Of a stretch of DNA of 64,000 nucleotides, positions 25,976 through 36,494 are shown in pieces. Both the position numbers and the translations under genes were made by a program. The notes beneath the pieces were generated by a model, which saw nothing but the letters and a program-made list of their open reading frames with translations, made no database searches and was not told the origin of the DNA. This DNA comes from Isoetes taiwanensis (taxonomy: Eukaryota > Streptophyta > Lycopodiopsida > Isoetales > Isoetaceae), in the NCBI GenBank assembly GCA_021234155.1, contig JAJEKV010000001.1, forward strand, positions 31,140,177-31,204,176. Direction: 5' to 3'. Every line of letters begins with the position of its first letter. Position 1 is the stretch's first letter.

Positions 25976-26315
25976 TTGCTTTTTTGGCACATGGCATAAT
26001 TTTCAAGACTTGAAGTCAGTTAATTCTTCTAAAGCTTTGTCTCTCAGCAAAATTCATGTCTTCATTTTTTGCTTGATATTCACCTAATATCTGTCTGCAA
26101 ACAAGCTGTGAATCTCCAAAGATAACAACCTCATTAATGTTCAAATTTTTGGCTTCTTGAAGTCCTGCTATTAGAGCCTTGTATTCTGCCATGTTTGAGG
26201 TTATATTTGGAAAAATTCTACCTACTTTAGCAAGCAACCTATTAGAAAAATCTTTAAGAATAGTAGCAGAAGAGGCCACACTTAATCTCTTTGAGACACC
26301 ACCGTCAAACCATAA
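25976..26315 (-). pseudogene. Archaeal-type RNase H domain of copy 1 (truncated)
   Basis: The translation shows the W-F-D-G-G start, then MAEYKALIAGLQEAKNL and VVIFGDSQLV followed by GEYQAKNED. This is the pattern of the second, archaeal-type RNase H of plant Tat-like elements: catalytic D, E and D at DGG, AEY and GDS. Near 26030 the frame shifts: the continuation, in another frame, matches the copy 2 sequence up to a W-to-stop change, and the domain ends at the truncation point 25972. It would degrade RNA in RNA:DNA hybrids. Confidence 0.7.
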
Positions 26316-26327
26316 ATAAGCAAAGTC

Positions 26328-28315
26328 TTATCTTTCTGAGAGATTTACGTCAATAGGAATTTCTAAGTTTGGCAACTGAACATTTGTAGCTAGCTCATAT
26401 TCTCCACATAGATTTGGTACCAGAATATCTTCTTCAATGAGATTCAAAGCCTCAAACTCTCCCACCTTATTGTAGAGTATCACTCTCTTTTTACCATTTG
26501 AAATAATGCACTCTCCTCTTGACCAAACAGGCCTTGCATCTACTGTTGACAAACATTTCCTTCCCAAAAGTAGATCATAAATGTCTGACTTCTTATCTAT
26601 TCCTTCAAAGGCAACAACCGCAAAGTTAGCAGCAACAATTATCCCCTCAACATCAATTGGTACATTGCTAACTATTCCCACAGGGTTGATTTTGGTGTTT
26701 GAGAATGATTTTAAGACCATGGGAGTCTTCTTGTCTATTTCAATACCACACAATCACATAATGTGATGAGGCATCACATTAAGTGGTGATCCTCCATCTA
26801 ATAAGACTTTGGTCAGAACCTTTTTACTCGTTCTAGCAACACATGTAAAAGCCCATGGATCATAGTCTTCTTGAGTCAAAACATGCTCCTCAATATGATT
26901 TGTGAGAGCAAATTCATCTTCGTTGGTCAGATTTAGAACCTTTTTTCTATAGAATGGAGCTATTTTCAGCAAGGTTAGCAAGTCAACACTAATTTTCGAG
27001 TTCTTGATCAAATATTCAAAATCCGTACTCTCTTTATTCTTTTTTAAGTATTTCTGACAAGGGGGAGGAGGTACAACCATATTTTGCTCGATTTCTTTGT
27101 GTCTCACAGCATTGACTTCCTCATTGACTTGTACTTGCTCTTTGTCCTTTGCATTGTTCATTCCTCTTGTGTGAACAGCCATAATCTCCTCTTGCTCTTC
27201 AATTTCCTGCACAAATCTGACAGAAGCACTTGGTTCATTGGCTTTAGATTTTTCTTGTCTAGCAAAATATTCTTTCACACTGCACCTATCTTCATAATGA
27301 CCTACTGTTTTGCAAAAAGCACCAACATGGCATTCTTTACCAAAATGCCCTCTTTTACCACACTTTGTGCAAGGCCTATACCAACAATAGTATGATGAGT
27401 GAGTGTTTCTCGAGCAATGAGCACATGGAGGATATATTCTCTTCTCAGGTCTGGAACTTTTCATTTCTTGAAGTTGTTTGGTCACCTCGATCAGAGCCTC
27501 AGACACTTTAGTTATTTCAGCTCTTACATCAGCCACAGGACCTTCTGCATCCTCCATTTTTTATTTCTTCTTTTCTTTTTGAACAGCATAGACTGGTACA
27601 GGTCCTGGTCCCATATACTCCTGCTCATAATCTGGAAAGAAAGGATCATGAGGTGAGTGCATATCATCAGGAAAATAGGAAATCATATCTGCAATCTCAG
27701 TAGCTTTTGTAAAAACCTTATGTATTGTGTCAAATCCTTCTTATTTCTGAATCTTGAGCATCTTCCTATGTCTTCTTGGCTTGCTGCTCAAACCTCTGAT
27801 AAATGAAGCTATAAGATGCAAGATGTGGTTAGGAACCTGATTGATTTGACATTTAACAAGATAAAGATTGAATCTTTCCACATATTGATGCACACTCTCA
27901 CGATGTTTAATATGAAAAGTTTGCAATTCAAAAATCAAATCATGAGGATCTAGCAGCTTACCAAATCTTGCCAAGAATTTCTTGACTATTTCATCCCATG
28001 AGTTAGCTCCTAGACTCATAACATATTCCAACCAAGCTCTAACTTCATCATTTTGAAACACTTCTTAAACTCAGAAAACTTAGAACCTTTCTTGTGTCCA
28101 TATTCTTGATAGTACTCCTCAAAAGTTTTCAGAAAATTGTTGGCATTCATGGTCGGATCAAATGTGGGAGCAGGAATTGGCATATTCAATTCAAAGTAGT
28201 GGCAAGGCATACTTGCATTTGCTTCTATACTTACTCCTGATACAGCAGCAGAGGCTTCATGATTTTCCTGAGCTTCAACATGCTCAGATGTCTCATTGTT
28301 TCTTCTGGGAGCCAT
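26328..28315 (-). pseudogene. gag-protease reading frame of copy 1, broken
   Basis: It begins with ATG at 28315 (Met-Ala-Pro-Arg-Arg-Asn-Asn). The retrotransposon gag core follows (W-x-x-F-x-x-Y to W-D-E-I-V-K-K-F-L-A-R-F). Then come a cysteine-rich zinc knuckle (C-x2-C-G-K-R-G-H-F-G-K-E-C) at about 27340-27380 and a protease with active-site-like LLDGGSPLNVMP at about 26760-26810 and a late LLLGRK motif. Compared with copy 2 it has a 1-base deletion near 28055, stops at 27738-27740 and 27558-27560 within gag, and a stop in the protease at 26751-26753. It cannot make the polyprotein. Confidence 0.8.
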
Positions 28316-28336
28316 GAGTTCAAATTCCAGGAAATG

Positions 28337-28354
28337 ATCTCGGTAGAACCTCCA
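28337..28354 (-). promoter_or_regulatory. Primer-binding site, tRNA-Gln type
   Basis: The plus strand reads atctcggtagaacctcca, ending in CCA and lying three bases from the LTR start at 28358. On the minus strand (element sense) this is TGGAGG... directly after the 5' LTR. From memory the string matches the 3' end of glutamine tRNA (T-arm, acceptor GAACC, discriminator T, then CCA). The identical 18 bases occur at 49553-49570. Confidence 0.7.
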
Positions 28355-28357
28355 AAA

Positions 28358-30925
28358 TGTTGAAGGTGTTCCTGGCAAAACCTTCAACCTCTGTGGTTTA
28401 GAACCTCCAGGTTGCTTAGGGCAATCACTCTATGTGAGAAAATTCCAAGTAGAAAGCTCAAATCACAAATTTCAATCACTTTCCCAAAACAGGAAAAAGA
28501 ATGTCTTGCAAAAAAAGATGCCACATGCAAACAAGAAAGGATTGATTTATGATTTCTTCTGCCAAAGCTACTCAAGATCTTGAGAAATGTTGGGTAAAAA
28601 ATCAGATGGCTTGTGATCAATGCAAATGACTTGAACATGCATTCCTGACCAGGTCAAATATTGGTCAATATCCCTGGCAGAGAGTGAATTTCTGAAACTC
28701 CAAAGAGGTAGGTCTTTTTTGTGTTTTGATGCTTGGATCTCTTACTAATATGCCTGCACACAATGTTCAAGTACTCTTTTTTCACGAATAATTGCTAAAT
28801 ATGCTGAAATTTTGGTGTTAGTTCTGACAGAATGTCACAGACTGAGGGCTAAGCTCTGATAAATTGATATTTTATGGACTCTTTTTTGTCTGTTTGAATC
28901 AATTCTAAGGCTATCTATGTTCTGCAAGTAGGGGTGCTATCTTAGGCTAGAATATGCAAATTTCTTGGTTACCATGTAAAAAAGCGTAACACAAAACAAA
29001 CCCCCTGTTATAATGCTACATATTTGTGCAAGCTGGAATTTTTCTAGATGGAATTAGCATGCATTTTGGTTATTCACACCTGTCTTATGCTTACCTATGT
29101 GCAATTTTCACTGTGATCAACAAGTGCCTAGGTGCAAAAACCTATTGTCATGCCTTTCATAATGCCAAACTAAAATCATTCACAAGTATTTTTCCAAGGG
29201 TCAGATTTTCATTCATTCAAGATTCACACAGTAATCAAACAAAATCTCAAGCTCAATGTCTGGGGCACAGGCTCAAGTCAAACCTCAAATCAGATAATCC
29301 AATGAAAACATCAGAAATTATATGCAATTCATGAATAATCTAGTGCTTTTGGAAGGCAAATTCAAGCTTGAATCATCAAAGCCGGTCTTTCTTCAAAGGG
29401 TCTCGATCAATCTTTCGCCTAAAAGCCCTCAAAAAACTCATGAGTAATTTCCCTTTTAAAAATCCCTTGTTCCGGCCCGATTGGCAAATCCGGGCCAGAT
29501 TCTTGTTTTTTTTGTTTAATAACTAAGTTCTCGGTGTCATGTGGGTCGATTCGAGGATGTTTCATCATGATTGAGTGGTTAGTTCACGTCAAATTTTCGG
29601 ATCTTGGCATAACAGAGCATTTAGGATTCTTGGCAGAAAGGCACGATATATCCCACAGGAATTTTTAAGAAATTGAGCCTGGGTTTATAAAGACAGATCC
29701 AGTCAGCATTATTAATAAATCGACGTGGTATGCCCACGTGGGATTCGGTCCGTAACTGCCCCACACGCCCGGGTGTACCACGTGGCGGGAGGTGATTGGT
29801 TGGGGAGAATCTAGGGTCAGGGCCCCTGCTGGGGGTAGATAGGAATTTTTTTTTGCTCATGAAGCCAGGCACGTTTCCCAAGAATGCCAAAATGAAGGTC
29901 TAAATGAGCCCATTTTTGAAAATTCTTTTTTGATGCTTTATACCATGGAAGAATCTTTTTTTGCAAAATTGGCTTTTGACTTTTGGCTCAAAAACGGGTG
30001 TGGAAATGTTGAGGTGGCAAATAGGCAAGGTGAGTTGGTAAGATGATGCTTACATGGCAAAGTGGGATAATGGGGTGTCAAACAAGTTGGCAAGGTATAT
30101 TTTTTCTAGTCAAAACATATGATGAGGTGGAGGTGATGAGTATGACACGTGGCTGGTGATGTGGAAGTGTTGGTGATGATGTGGCAAGACAACATGTCCC
30201 CTTAATGGTCCAAACAACTTATTTTGAAGAAAATGGAATTTCAATGGGGGTGACATGTGTGTGGTGTGACATGGCAAGGGTGATGATGTGTATGATGACT
30301 TGGCCATTTTCAAGTGGTGACATGGGTCAATTTGACACTAGTGCATATAAATTGCATTCTTTAAGCAATTTTTTGGCTTTTGTTGCTTTCCTTAGGAATT
30401 TTGTACTTTCTCTCTCCATTTTGACTTCTAGTGAGAGAACTTGACCCTAGACCATGGAAGTGGCCAAATTAAGGAATTTTTTTATTCTTCAAGATGGTGA
30501 TGGTATGGGTGGGTGTGTGAGGTATGAGTGATGGTTTTGACTAGAAAAAAAATTTCTAAGCCAATTTGCTATAGGAAATGAAGGCTTGAGGTCATGTGGG
30601 AACTTTTGCATGGAAAAGAGGATGAAGGGCTTTAAGATATGGATCATATGAAATAGCCATGCAAAGAACTCAATAGAAATTCCACATATCAAGAACACTC
30701 AAGGGATCTTCCAAACTTCAAATTTGCTTTGCTTGAATCACCTTCTCTAGCGTACTTGTGTGATCTTTCATGAATGTCTTCACCTTGGTCTTCAATTTAC
30801 AATCTCTAGGGATATGCTCTCTTGAAATCAATGGTGTTTGTGAATCTGTGCTCAAATCAATATGCAAGCACAAGTAAATTAATGTGAACCTTGCTCTTCT
30901 ATGATGCCATAGCATGGCAGCATCA
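28358..30925 (-). repeat. 5' LTR of copy 1 (about 2.57 kb)
   Basis: On the plus strand it opens TGTTGAAGG and closes ...GGCAGCATCA, so it has the TG...CA ends of an LTR. It is similar along its length to 49574-51958: first bases, 'ttggtcaatatccctggcag' near 28655 and 49880, the 'ccacacgcccgg' region near 29761 and 50902, and the end. The first 31 bases can form a hairpin with 8-bp arms (GTTGAAGG and CCTTCAAC). No gene lies inside. Confidence 0.8.
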
Positions 30926-31750
30926 GTGTGGAGCATCAGAACTGTCCTGTTGGTCGCCCAGAGTTTGTGATTATTGACGAGGGTAGTGGAAAGCATGGAC
31001 CATCGGTTTTATTGATGTTATTGATGTTAAGAATGCACGCATCTCGCTAAGTGAAACTACCTACAAGAACCCTTCCCACAACTAAAATGACAACATTTCC
31101 CATAATACACAACTAACATCACCTTAACTTTTAACTTTTGATTCATGTCATGACAATCGTAGTGTCCATGTGTAAGCACATGATCAAAATCAGGGTGAAT
31201 AAACTTTTTGAATCTATCATATTTAAAGCAATTATAAAGAGCTTCGTTACCATAAAAAAACCTCCAAAGGCTTATATAGACTAGATTTAAGGGGTTTATC
31301 ATACATCCAACCTTGAAAAATCAAAACTCTTATTAAATTACCCAAGACAAAAGTCATAATAGAAAACCTTAGGAGAAATCTACTCAAAAGCCTTGTTACA
31401 ATAATATAGGTAGATGGATTGTTTCTTGTCCTCTTTCAAGATAGTGAGTTGGTGTGTAACACAATAATTTTCCTTAACCAGTATTGATCTCTTGCATAAT
31501 GAACACATATCAGTGTCATTTTCACTTAAATTTCTTCTTTCGCAGGTCCGAAGTAACAACAAAATCATTAAAAGTACAATTGGCCATTATGTTTGGAATG
31601 TACAATGGACTGCTCCAAAAAATAAAATAAAAAATTCCTTCTCTATGCTTTAGAACTATAGACAAAGGTGACTGCATGGAGTGCTAGGACCGGGAGAAGA
31701 AGGTTGTCGTTTAAGTTTGTTGCTAGACAATTCAAAACATTGAGGATCTT
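30926..31750. other. Intergenic, no gene recognised
   Basis: Only short frames without recognisable motifs were seen on either strand. The left edge abuts the LTR end of copy 1; a target-site duplication cannot be tested because the other end of the element is missing. Confidence 0.35.
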
Positions 31751-32186
31751 TAATCATGCACTAATTTGTTGGGCTGTCGAAGCGTCTCCATAATCAGCAA
31801 GAAGCTTTGTATCTTTGTCATTACAAAAATGTTGGAGGGCATGAATCATCATAACTCTAATAAACAAAAATCTCACATGTCCAAGAACCACCAACTTGAC
31901 ATCTTTGTTTTGCAGCCATAATAAAAAAGCATCAAATTGTTTCGCGTAGGAAGGCTCAAAGAAAAAAGCATCTAGATGATTCAACATGTACCAAACGATG
32001 TGATTGGACCCGATAATTGTCAATTACTAGTGCAGCATTTGCATTTGAAACACAAGCGCCTCCAATTCCAAAATCTCCCGTAATGGTTCTCATATCTATC
32101 ATATCATATATTGAAATCCTCTCAATCTCATTTGGCAGACTTTGCTCTTGCATCTTGTAGGTTGCAATGCATAGTGCCTCGGACAC
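31751..32186 (-). pseudogene. Unrecognised broken reading frame
   Basis: Two overlapping minus-strand frames (32186-31956 and 32023-31754) together read like one protein interrupted by a frame change near 32015. The first ends in a G-I-G-G-A-C-V-S-N-A-N-A-A-L-V-I-D stretch. The second continues with hydrophobic, non-repetitive sequence (for example WYMLNHLDAFFFEPSYAK, then QFDAFLLWLQ). I do not recognise a family. It may be a decayed gene fragment, or an unspliced exon pair of a real gene. No neighbouring exon was found. Confidence 0.25.
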
Positions 32187-32528
32187 TCCCTTCTTTTTAT
32201 ATAAATTCTTTAAAATAAGATAATTACATGTACATTAAAGACATTTTGGGTCGTGCATGTGCATGTTAAATAACTAGACATTTTGTATTCCTCAATGCAC
32301 TTTGTATACAGAAGTTGAATGTCCACTTTGCAAGTAAAATCAATACGCTAGGATAGAAGTTGGTTCAAGGAAATGCCATGCAAATGAAAAAGGCATCTGA
32401 ATTTTTTTTCTCTTTTAACCATTTCCGGCGTTATCCCAACAGCACATCCGTAAATATAGCCAGGTAACGCTTTACCAGCAAAAATAGTCCAGCTCAACAG
32501 GTAGGAAAAAAGGGTTCACGCGTGTAGG

Positions 32529-32615
32529 ATGGCCCCGATTCTACACACGTGCAGCATCAAAGGAGGCTTCTCCGCGTTTATTTGGGTCCGAAAGGCAGAA
32601 ACAAGGCTATGTTAG
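32529..32615 (+). other. Possible upstream ORF of the GT64 gene
   Basis: An ATG at 32529 opens a 28-codon frame ending in TAG at 32613-32615. It precedes the predicted GT64 start at 32732 and is in a different frame. If the transcript begins upstream of 32529 it would be read first by scanning ribosomes. The transcript start is not known from the sequence. Confidence 0.25.
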
Positions 32616-32731
32616 GGAGTGCACTGCCGGGCGCATCGTCAATCTTTGGTAGACCCTTTCATATCCCACGCATCTCCCACACAGCTCAGCTCGTTTTCGT
32701 AATTGGTGTGTTGAGGAAATCTGTTGGAAAA

Positions 32732-34862
32732 ATGAAGGGGCAACGCGATCGTGTGCTCCTTCAACGATGGCGCTTAATGTCCTGGGCACTCAGCAGTGGG
32801 TCATATCATGTGAAAATATTGATTGGCATGGCGCTCCTGTTTTCGACCTTTTTGTTGATTAGGCGCACCTCTTCTATCATGGGTTGGCATCACCATTGCG
32901 TAGAACCAAGATCCCAAAGCAAGCGGTGCGTTTTTTTCTCGTGTAGTTTTCTTCAGCATATTGTCTTGTTATTATAGATACATTTATGCTTCCAGGGATT
33001 CCCGATGCCTTATGTTTGTACTGGGCAGTGTAGGTTTTTGTCTGTTACTCATTTTGATTGGGTTTTAGTTCATTCTTCATTGGTCATTCAATCTCAAAAT
33101 TATCTGCGTAATTCATGAATACTATGTGATGGTACTTTCCACTTTTCTACTCAATAGCATCAGCCTTTGATTATTTCTGCATAGCATCAAAGACCCTCCC
33201 AAATTATAATTGTAGAGACTTAGTTTCCAAACTCCTATTGCTTATGGACTTCGTCACATTGAAAATTCAAACGGTCATGGGAAACCTTTTTAATAAAAGT
33301 TGTTCTTTTCTTGCAAGCATGATGGACTGAGGCTCCTTGTGCTATGTGCAGACAGGGATATACAGTCCTAATAAACACATGGAAACGAAACGATCTCTTA
33401 AAAAAATCAGTCGCTCATTACGCCTCTTGTAGCAATACAGATGCTATTCGAGTGGTCTGGAGTGAGATGGATGCTCCATCGAGCAACCTGCACTCAGCCT
33501 TATTGAATTCCATTGTCGATAAATCTCGGAGAAATATGCATGTGCCAGAGTTTCGCATTGATATGAATGATGAGGATGATTTGAACAATAGATTTAGGCC
33601 TATAAGTGGCCTTAAGACGAAGGCAATATTTTCAGTAGACGATGATGTAATTATTCCGTGCAAGACTTTGGAGTTTGCTTACTCTGTCTGGGAAAGTGCC
33701 CAGGACAGCATGGTTGGATTTGTTCCAAGAATGCACTGGGCTCATCCTAAGGTGAACTTTAAACTTATATGAAAGTCAATCATACTACTTATATTATTTT
33801 TTGCGCTTATGTGACTCGGTATTTTGTGCTATTTGTGTATTGGCAGAAGCATATGCCGAACAGATCTTCATATACCTATGGTGGTTGGTGGTCTGTGTGG
33901 TGGACGGGTACTTATAGCATGGTGCTCACGAAGGCGGCTTTTCTGCATAGCAAGTACTTGGAAATGTACACAAATCAAATGCCAGCTTCAGTTCGAGAAT
34001 ATGTCAAAACTCAACGGTGAGCCTTTTGCTGAAAAAATTCAAATCTGTAGGGCTAATTTTGAAATGATATTTGATGTATCCTGCGACAGGAATTGCGAGG
34101 ACATTGCAATGTCATTCCTTGTTGCAAACGCGACTGGTGCTTCCCCTCTTTGGGTTAAAGGTATGCCATGCTAGTTTTACAGTAGTACACGGCCAGACAA
34201 ATGCTAATTTTACAAGAATTCATCTATAAATTGATCTAGTAGTACACAGCCAGACAAAGTTCTTGCTTATCAAGGGAGTAGTTACTAGAAATGAGCAGAA
34301 TGTATAAGGAGGGTTTTGGTAGGTAAGTGGGAATGCCATGATCCATCTGAATAAAACTAGGGATGGATGCTTAAATATGGCCAGAATAGGAAGGCAGGAG
34401 AAGCAGGATCCTGGTATCAGCACTGTCAGAGATCATTGGTCTAAATTAGAGGAGAAGTTTATTTTATTGTTGTTGGAAAATCATATTTCAGCCTTGTATC
34501 TAGTTTGGAGTCAGCAACACTCGACTTCATTGCCTTGTATCTAGTTTGGCTATATAAGATGGATAATCAAAGGCTCTGTAACTGTTTTAGACAGTGCAGA
34601 TACTAGCTACATTAGACATAATTGTTAGCTCGCCCTGTGGGGTGTATATGCGTAATCTCTTTTTTCACTCTGGGTTTGTGTTCTATGTTTTCGCATTCCA
34701 GCTAGGATACACGAAATTGGTTCGTCTGGAATAAGCAGCTTGACAGGCCACAGCCACCGCCGGACAAACTGCGTAAATTATCTCACCTCCATTTTTGGAT
34801 ATATGCCTTTAGTTTCGACATCTGTTAAGGTCGTTGATGCCCATCATCAATGGTTTTGGTGA
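32732..34862 (+). CDS. Glycosyltransferase family 64 protein (EPC1/GMT1-like), 5 exons
   Basis: The exons are 32732-32925, 33352-33751, 33847-34016, 34090-34160 and 34702-34862. All introns are GT-AG and the phases agree throughout, giving 331 aa, against about 334 aa for Arabidopsis EPC1. The N-terminus has basic residues and then a single hydrophobic anchor (residues 29-43), as in Golgi type II enzymes. The catalytic domain starts near residue 66 (GYTVLINTWKR), has the metal/UDP- or GDP-binding DDD at residues 161-163 in SVDDDVI, and contains the family hallmarks GGWWSVWW, NCEDIAMSF and ISSLTGH before the W-F-W ending. Family members transfer sugars onto plant glycosyl inositol phosphorylceramides; mannosyl transfer is known for GMT1. 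The exact donor is inferred, not shown. The ATG at 32732 was chosen because it precedes the anchor; an in-frame ATG at 32609 would add 41 residues. Confidence 0.93.
34161..34701 (+). other. Intron 4 of the GT64 gene with two direct-repeat pairs
   Basis: At 541 bp this is the longest intron of the gene. It contains 'agtagtacac(g/a)gccagacaaa' twice, near 34180 and 34239, and 'gccttgtatctagtttgg' twice, near 34493 and 34533. The other introns are 426, 95 and 73 bp. The repeats may mark small insertions or slippage duplications. Confidence 0.5.
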
Positions 34863-35440
34863 ACACAATCACATGGTTATAGTCTCTTGTCTTCAGTGAA
34901 GATTTCATCATCTTTATCTTCTTTGGCAGTCTGGCCACGATTTTTTAAAGAGGATGCATTAGTGATGGCTTGTAGCCTTACATGTATCATTATAATTCAT
35001 TTATTCTGGTTGAAGAAAGCTTAGATATTTTAACATGTACAGAATCATGGGGACTTCATAAAGAGGTTCCAGCCAGTGAGATATACACATGTACAATATT
35101 CATGCATAAGCCACCTTCCGATTGGCAAGTCATGACTGTCTTTAAAGAGTATATAGAAGTTTTTGTTTGTGGCCCATGGAAGCATGTGAAAAGCTTGAAT
35201 ACTTAATTCTATTATTTTGGTTGTGTACAGCCATAATAAATGAGCCATTAGCGTTTGCAATCTTCTGGATTTGCCTATCATGCATTCTTCACTGGCATTG
35301 CTGGCCAGGTGTTTGGGAATGTTGCAGCAGAGCTTGCATTTCGATTGTTGGCGTTAGTATTCATGGTTGTCTTGCATGCTGGCAAAAATGCTCTTTCTTT
35401 ATTGCGTTAAAAGAGTTTACAATTTATTTTTGATATGAGT
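34863..35440 (+). other. Downstream region of GT64, probable 3' UTR and spacer
   Basis: No further coding sequence was recognised. Frames of 60-90 codons overlap here on both strands and lack motifs. A poly(A) site could not be assigned with confidence. Confidence 0.3.
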
Positions 35441-35447
35441 TTTCAAG

Positions 35448-35526
35448 CGGGCTGTCTAGGAATATGCTTATACATTATAGACGCAAGCGGCGTCTAGGAA
35501 TTGCTTATACATTGTAGATGCAAACG
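35448..35526. repeat. Tandem repeat, about 39 bp unit, 2 copies
   Basis: The unit 'gtctaggaat(at)gcttatacatt...agacgcaa(g/a)cg' appears twice in succession with a few differences, the second copy beginning at about 35490. Confidence 0.6.
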
Positions 35527-35803
35527 CCATTCAAAATAAAGATATGTTTTCAAGGGGGTATTCACATGATCTAAATCCCTAATGCGAGATTCTTATGATC
35601 TGAATCCTTGGGTATGCTTTTTATTTACATAGATTTCTCTCCTTAAATAGCAAGCAGCAATTTGGAAGCAGTAGGAATTGCCCACGGTGACATTTGCGAT
35701 GCAACAATTGAAAGCAGTAGGAATCGCCCATGCAACCAGACGTGCATACAACAATCCGCGTATGCTGCTTTTCCTACGATTTCATTTGCGTCAACTGCTT
35801 TTC

Positions 35804-35901
35804 GAGCTGTGAAATCCTAAGCTACTAAAAATGTTTGTATAGTTTTTCTAGAGCTGTGAAATCCTAAGCTACTAAAAATGTTTGTATAGTTTTTCTAGAG
35901 C
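35804..35901. repeat. Exact 47-bp tandem duplication
   Basis: Two identical copies of a 47-bp unit starting 'gagctgtgaaatcctaagct' lie at 35804-35850 and 35851-35897. They are followed by the first bases of a third. Identity suggests a recent slippage or repair event. Confidence 0.85.
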
Positions 35902-36044
35902 TCCAAAAATACATAAATAAACAAGTGTGGCTTATTTTATACTTACTTGGCAGAGCAACCCAATCGCAAGATGGCCCATATGTTAGGGGTCCATTAATAG
36001 CTTTGCAATTTCTGCAGACAAAGCTTTCTTGACTTTAGTTGGGA

Positions 36045-36086
36045 ACTTTTTGTCACGTAAAGGAATGTTGGACTGCCTTCTGCTCC
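36045..36086 (+). repeat. Extra copy of the right-end sequence of the TIR element
   Basis: The stretch around 'gtaaaggaatgttggactgc' matches, in inverted orientation, the inner side of the right terminal repeat at 39325-39356 ('...ggcagtccaacatcccttta'). It lies about 370 bp outside the left terminal repeat at 36454. It is therefore a fragment of a related end, not part of the 36454 repeat itself. Confidence 0.65.
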
Positions 36087-36227
36087 CGTATCCAATCCCC
36101 TTGTGACACGTGGCAGAGATTCTAACCCAGGAATTACACTAAACTTTTTTTTTAGTGCAAGTTATTGTCTTCTCGAAGTCAATTTTTTACTGCAAGTTAT
36201 TTTTAACTGGAAGTTTATCTTCAAAGT

Positions 36228-36370
36228 ATTCTAAAACTATCAGAATAAAGAGTAAAATTATCAGAATGGCACAGTAAAATTATCATAATGAAGAGTAAAA
36301 TTATGAGAATGAAGAGTAAACTTATCAGAATGAAGAGTAAAATTATCAATGACACAGTAAAATCACTTCA
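36228..36370. repeat. Tandem repeat, about 21 bp unit, about 6 copies
   Basis: The unit 'agaatgaagagtaaaattatc' recurs with small variants ('ggcacagtaaaattatc', 'gacacagtaaaatcac'). It sits immediately outside the left end of the TIR-bounded element. Confidence 0.7.
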
Positions 36371-36453
36371 GTTCAAGATTTCCATTCATTGAAAAAGTTG
36401 TCAATTGAAAAAGCAAAAACATGGAAAATCCAGTAAGAGGCCCTTGCCCTCTT

Positions 36454-36485
36454 AACAGAGAAAGTAGAGTAGCGAAACTTTGCCC
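36454..36485 (+). repeat. Left terminal inverted repeat
   Basis: 32 bp, starting aacagagaaagtagagtag and ending aaactttgccc. It differs from the reverse complement of the right repeat at one position (agcg versus agcc). Confidence 0.85.
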
Positions 36486-36494
36486 ACTTCAAAT

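Larger units (their letters stand above)
25973..30925 (-). mobile_element. Truncated Ty3/gypsy element (copy 1), 5' half
   Basis: On the minus strand this contains a 5' LTR (30925-28358), a primer site, gag with zinc knuckle, protease and an archaeal-type RNase H. It then stops abruptly at 25972 beside the poly(A) run of the neighbouring block. RT, integrase and the 3' LTR are absent. It is clearly related to 47.1-52.0 kb (copy 2) and 1.2-12 kb (copy 3). Confidence 0.85.
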
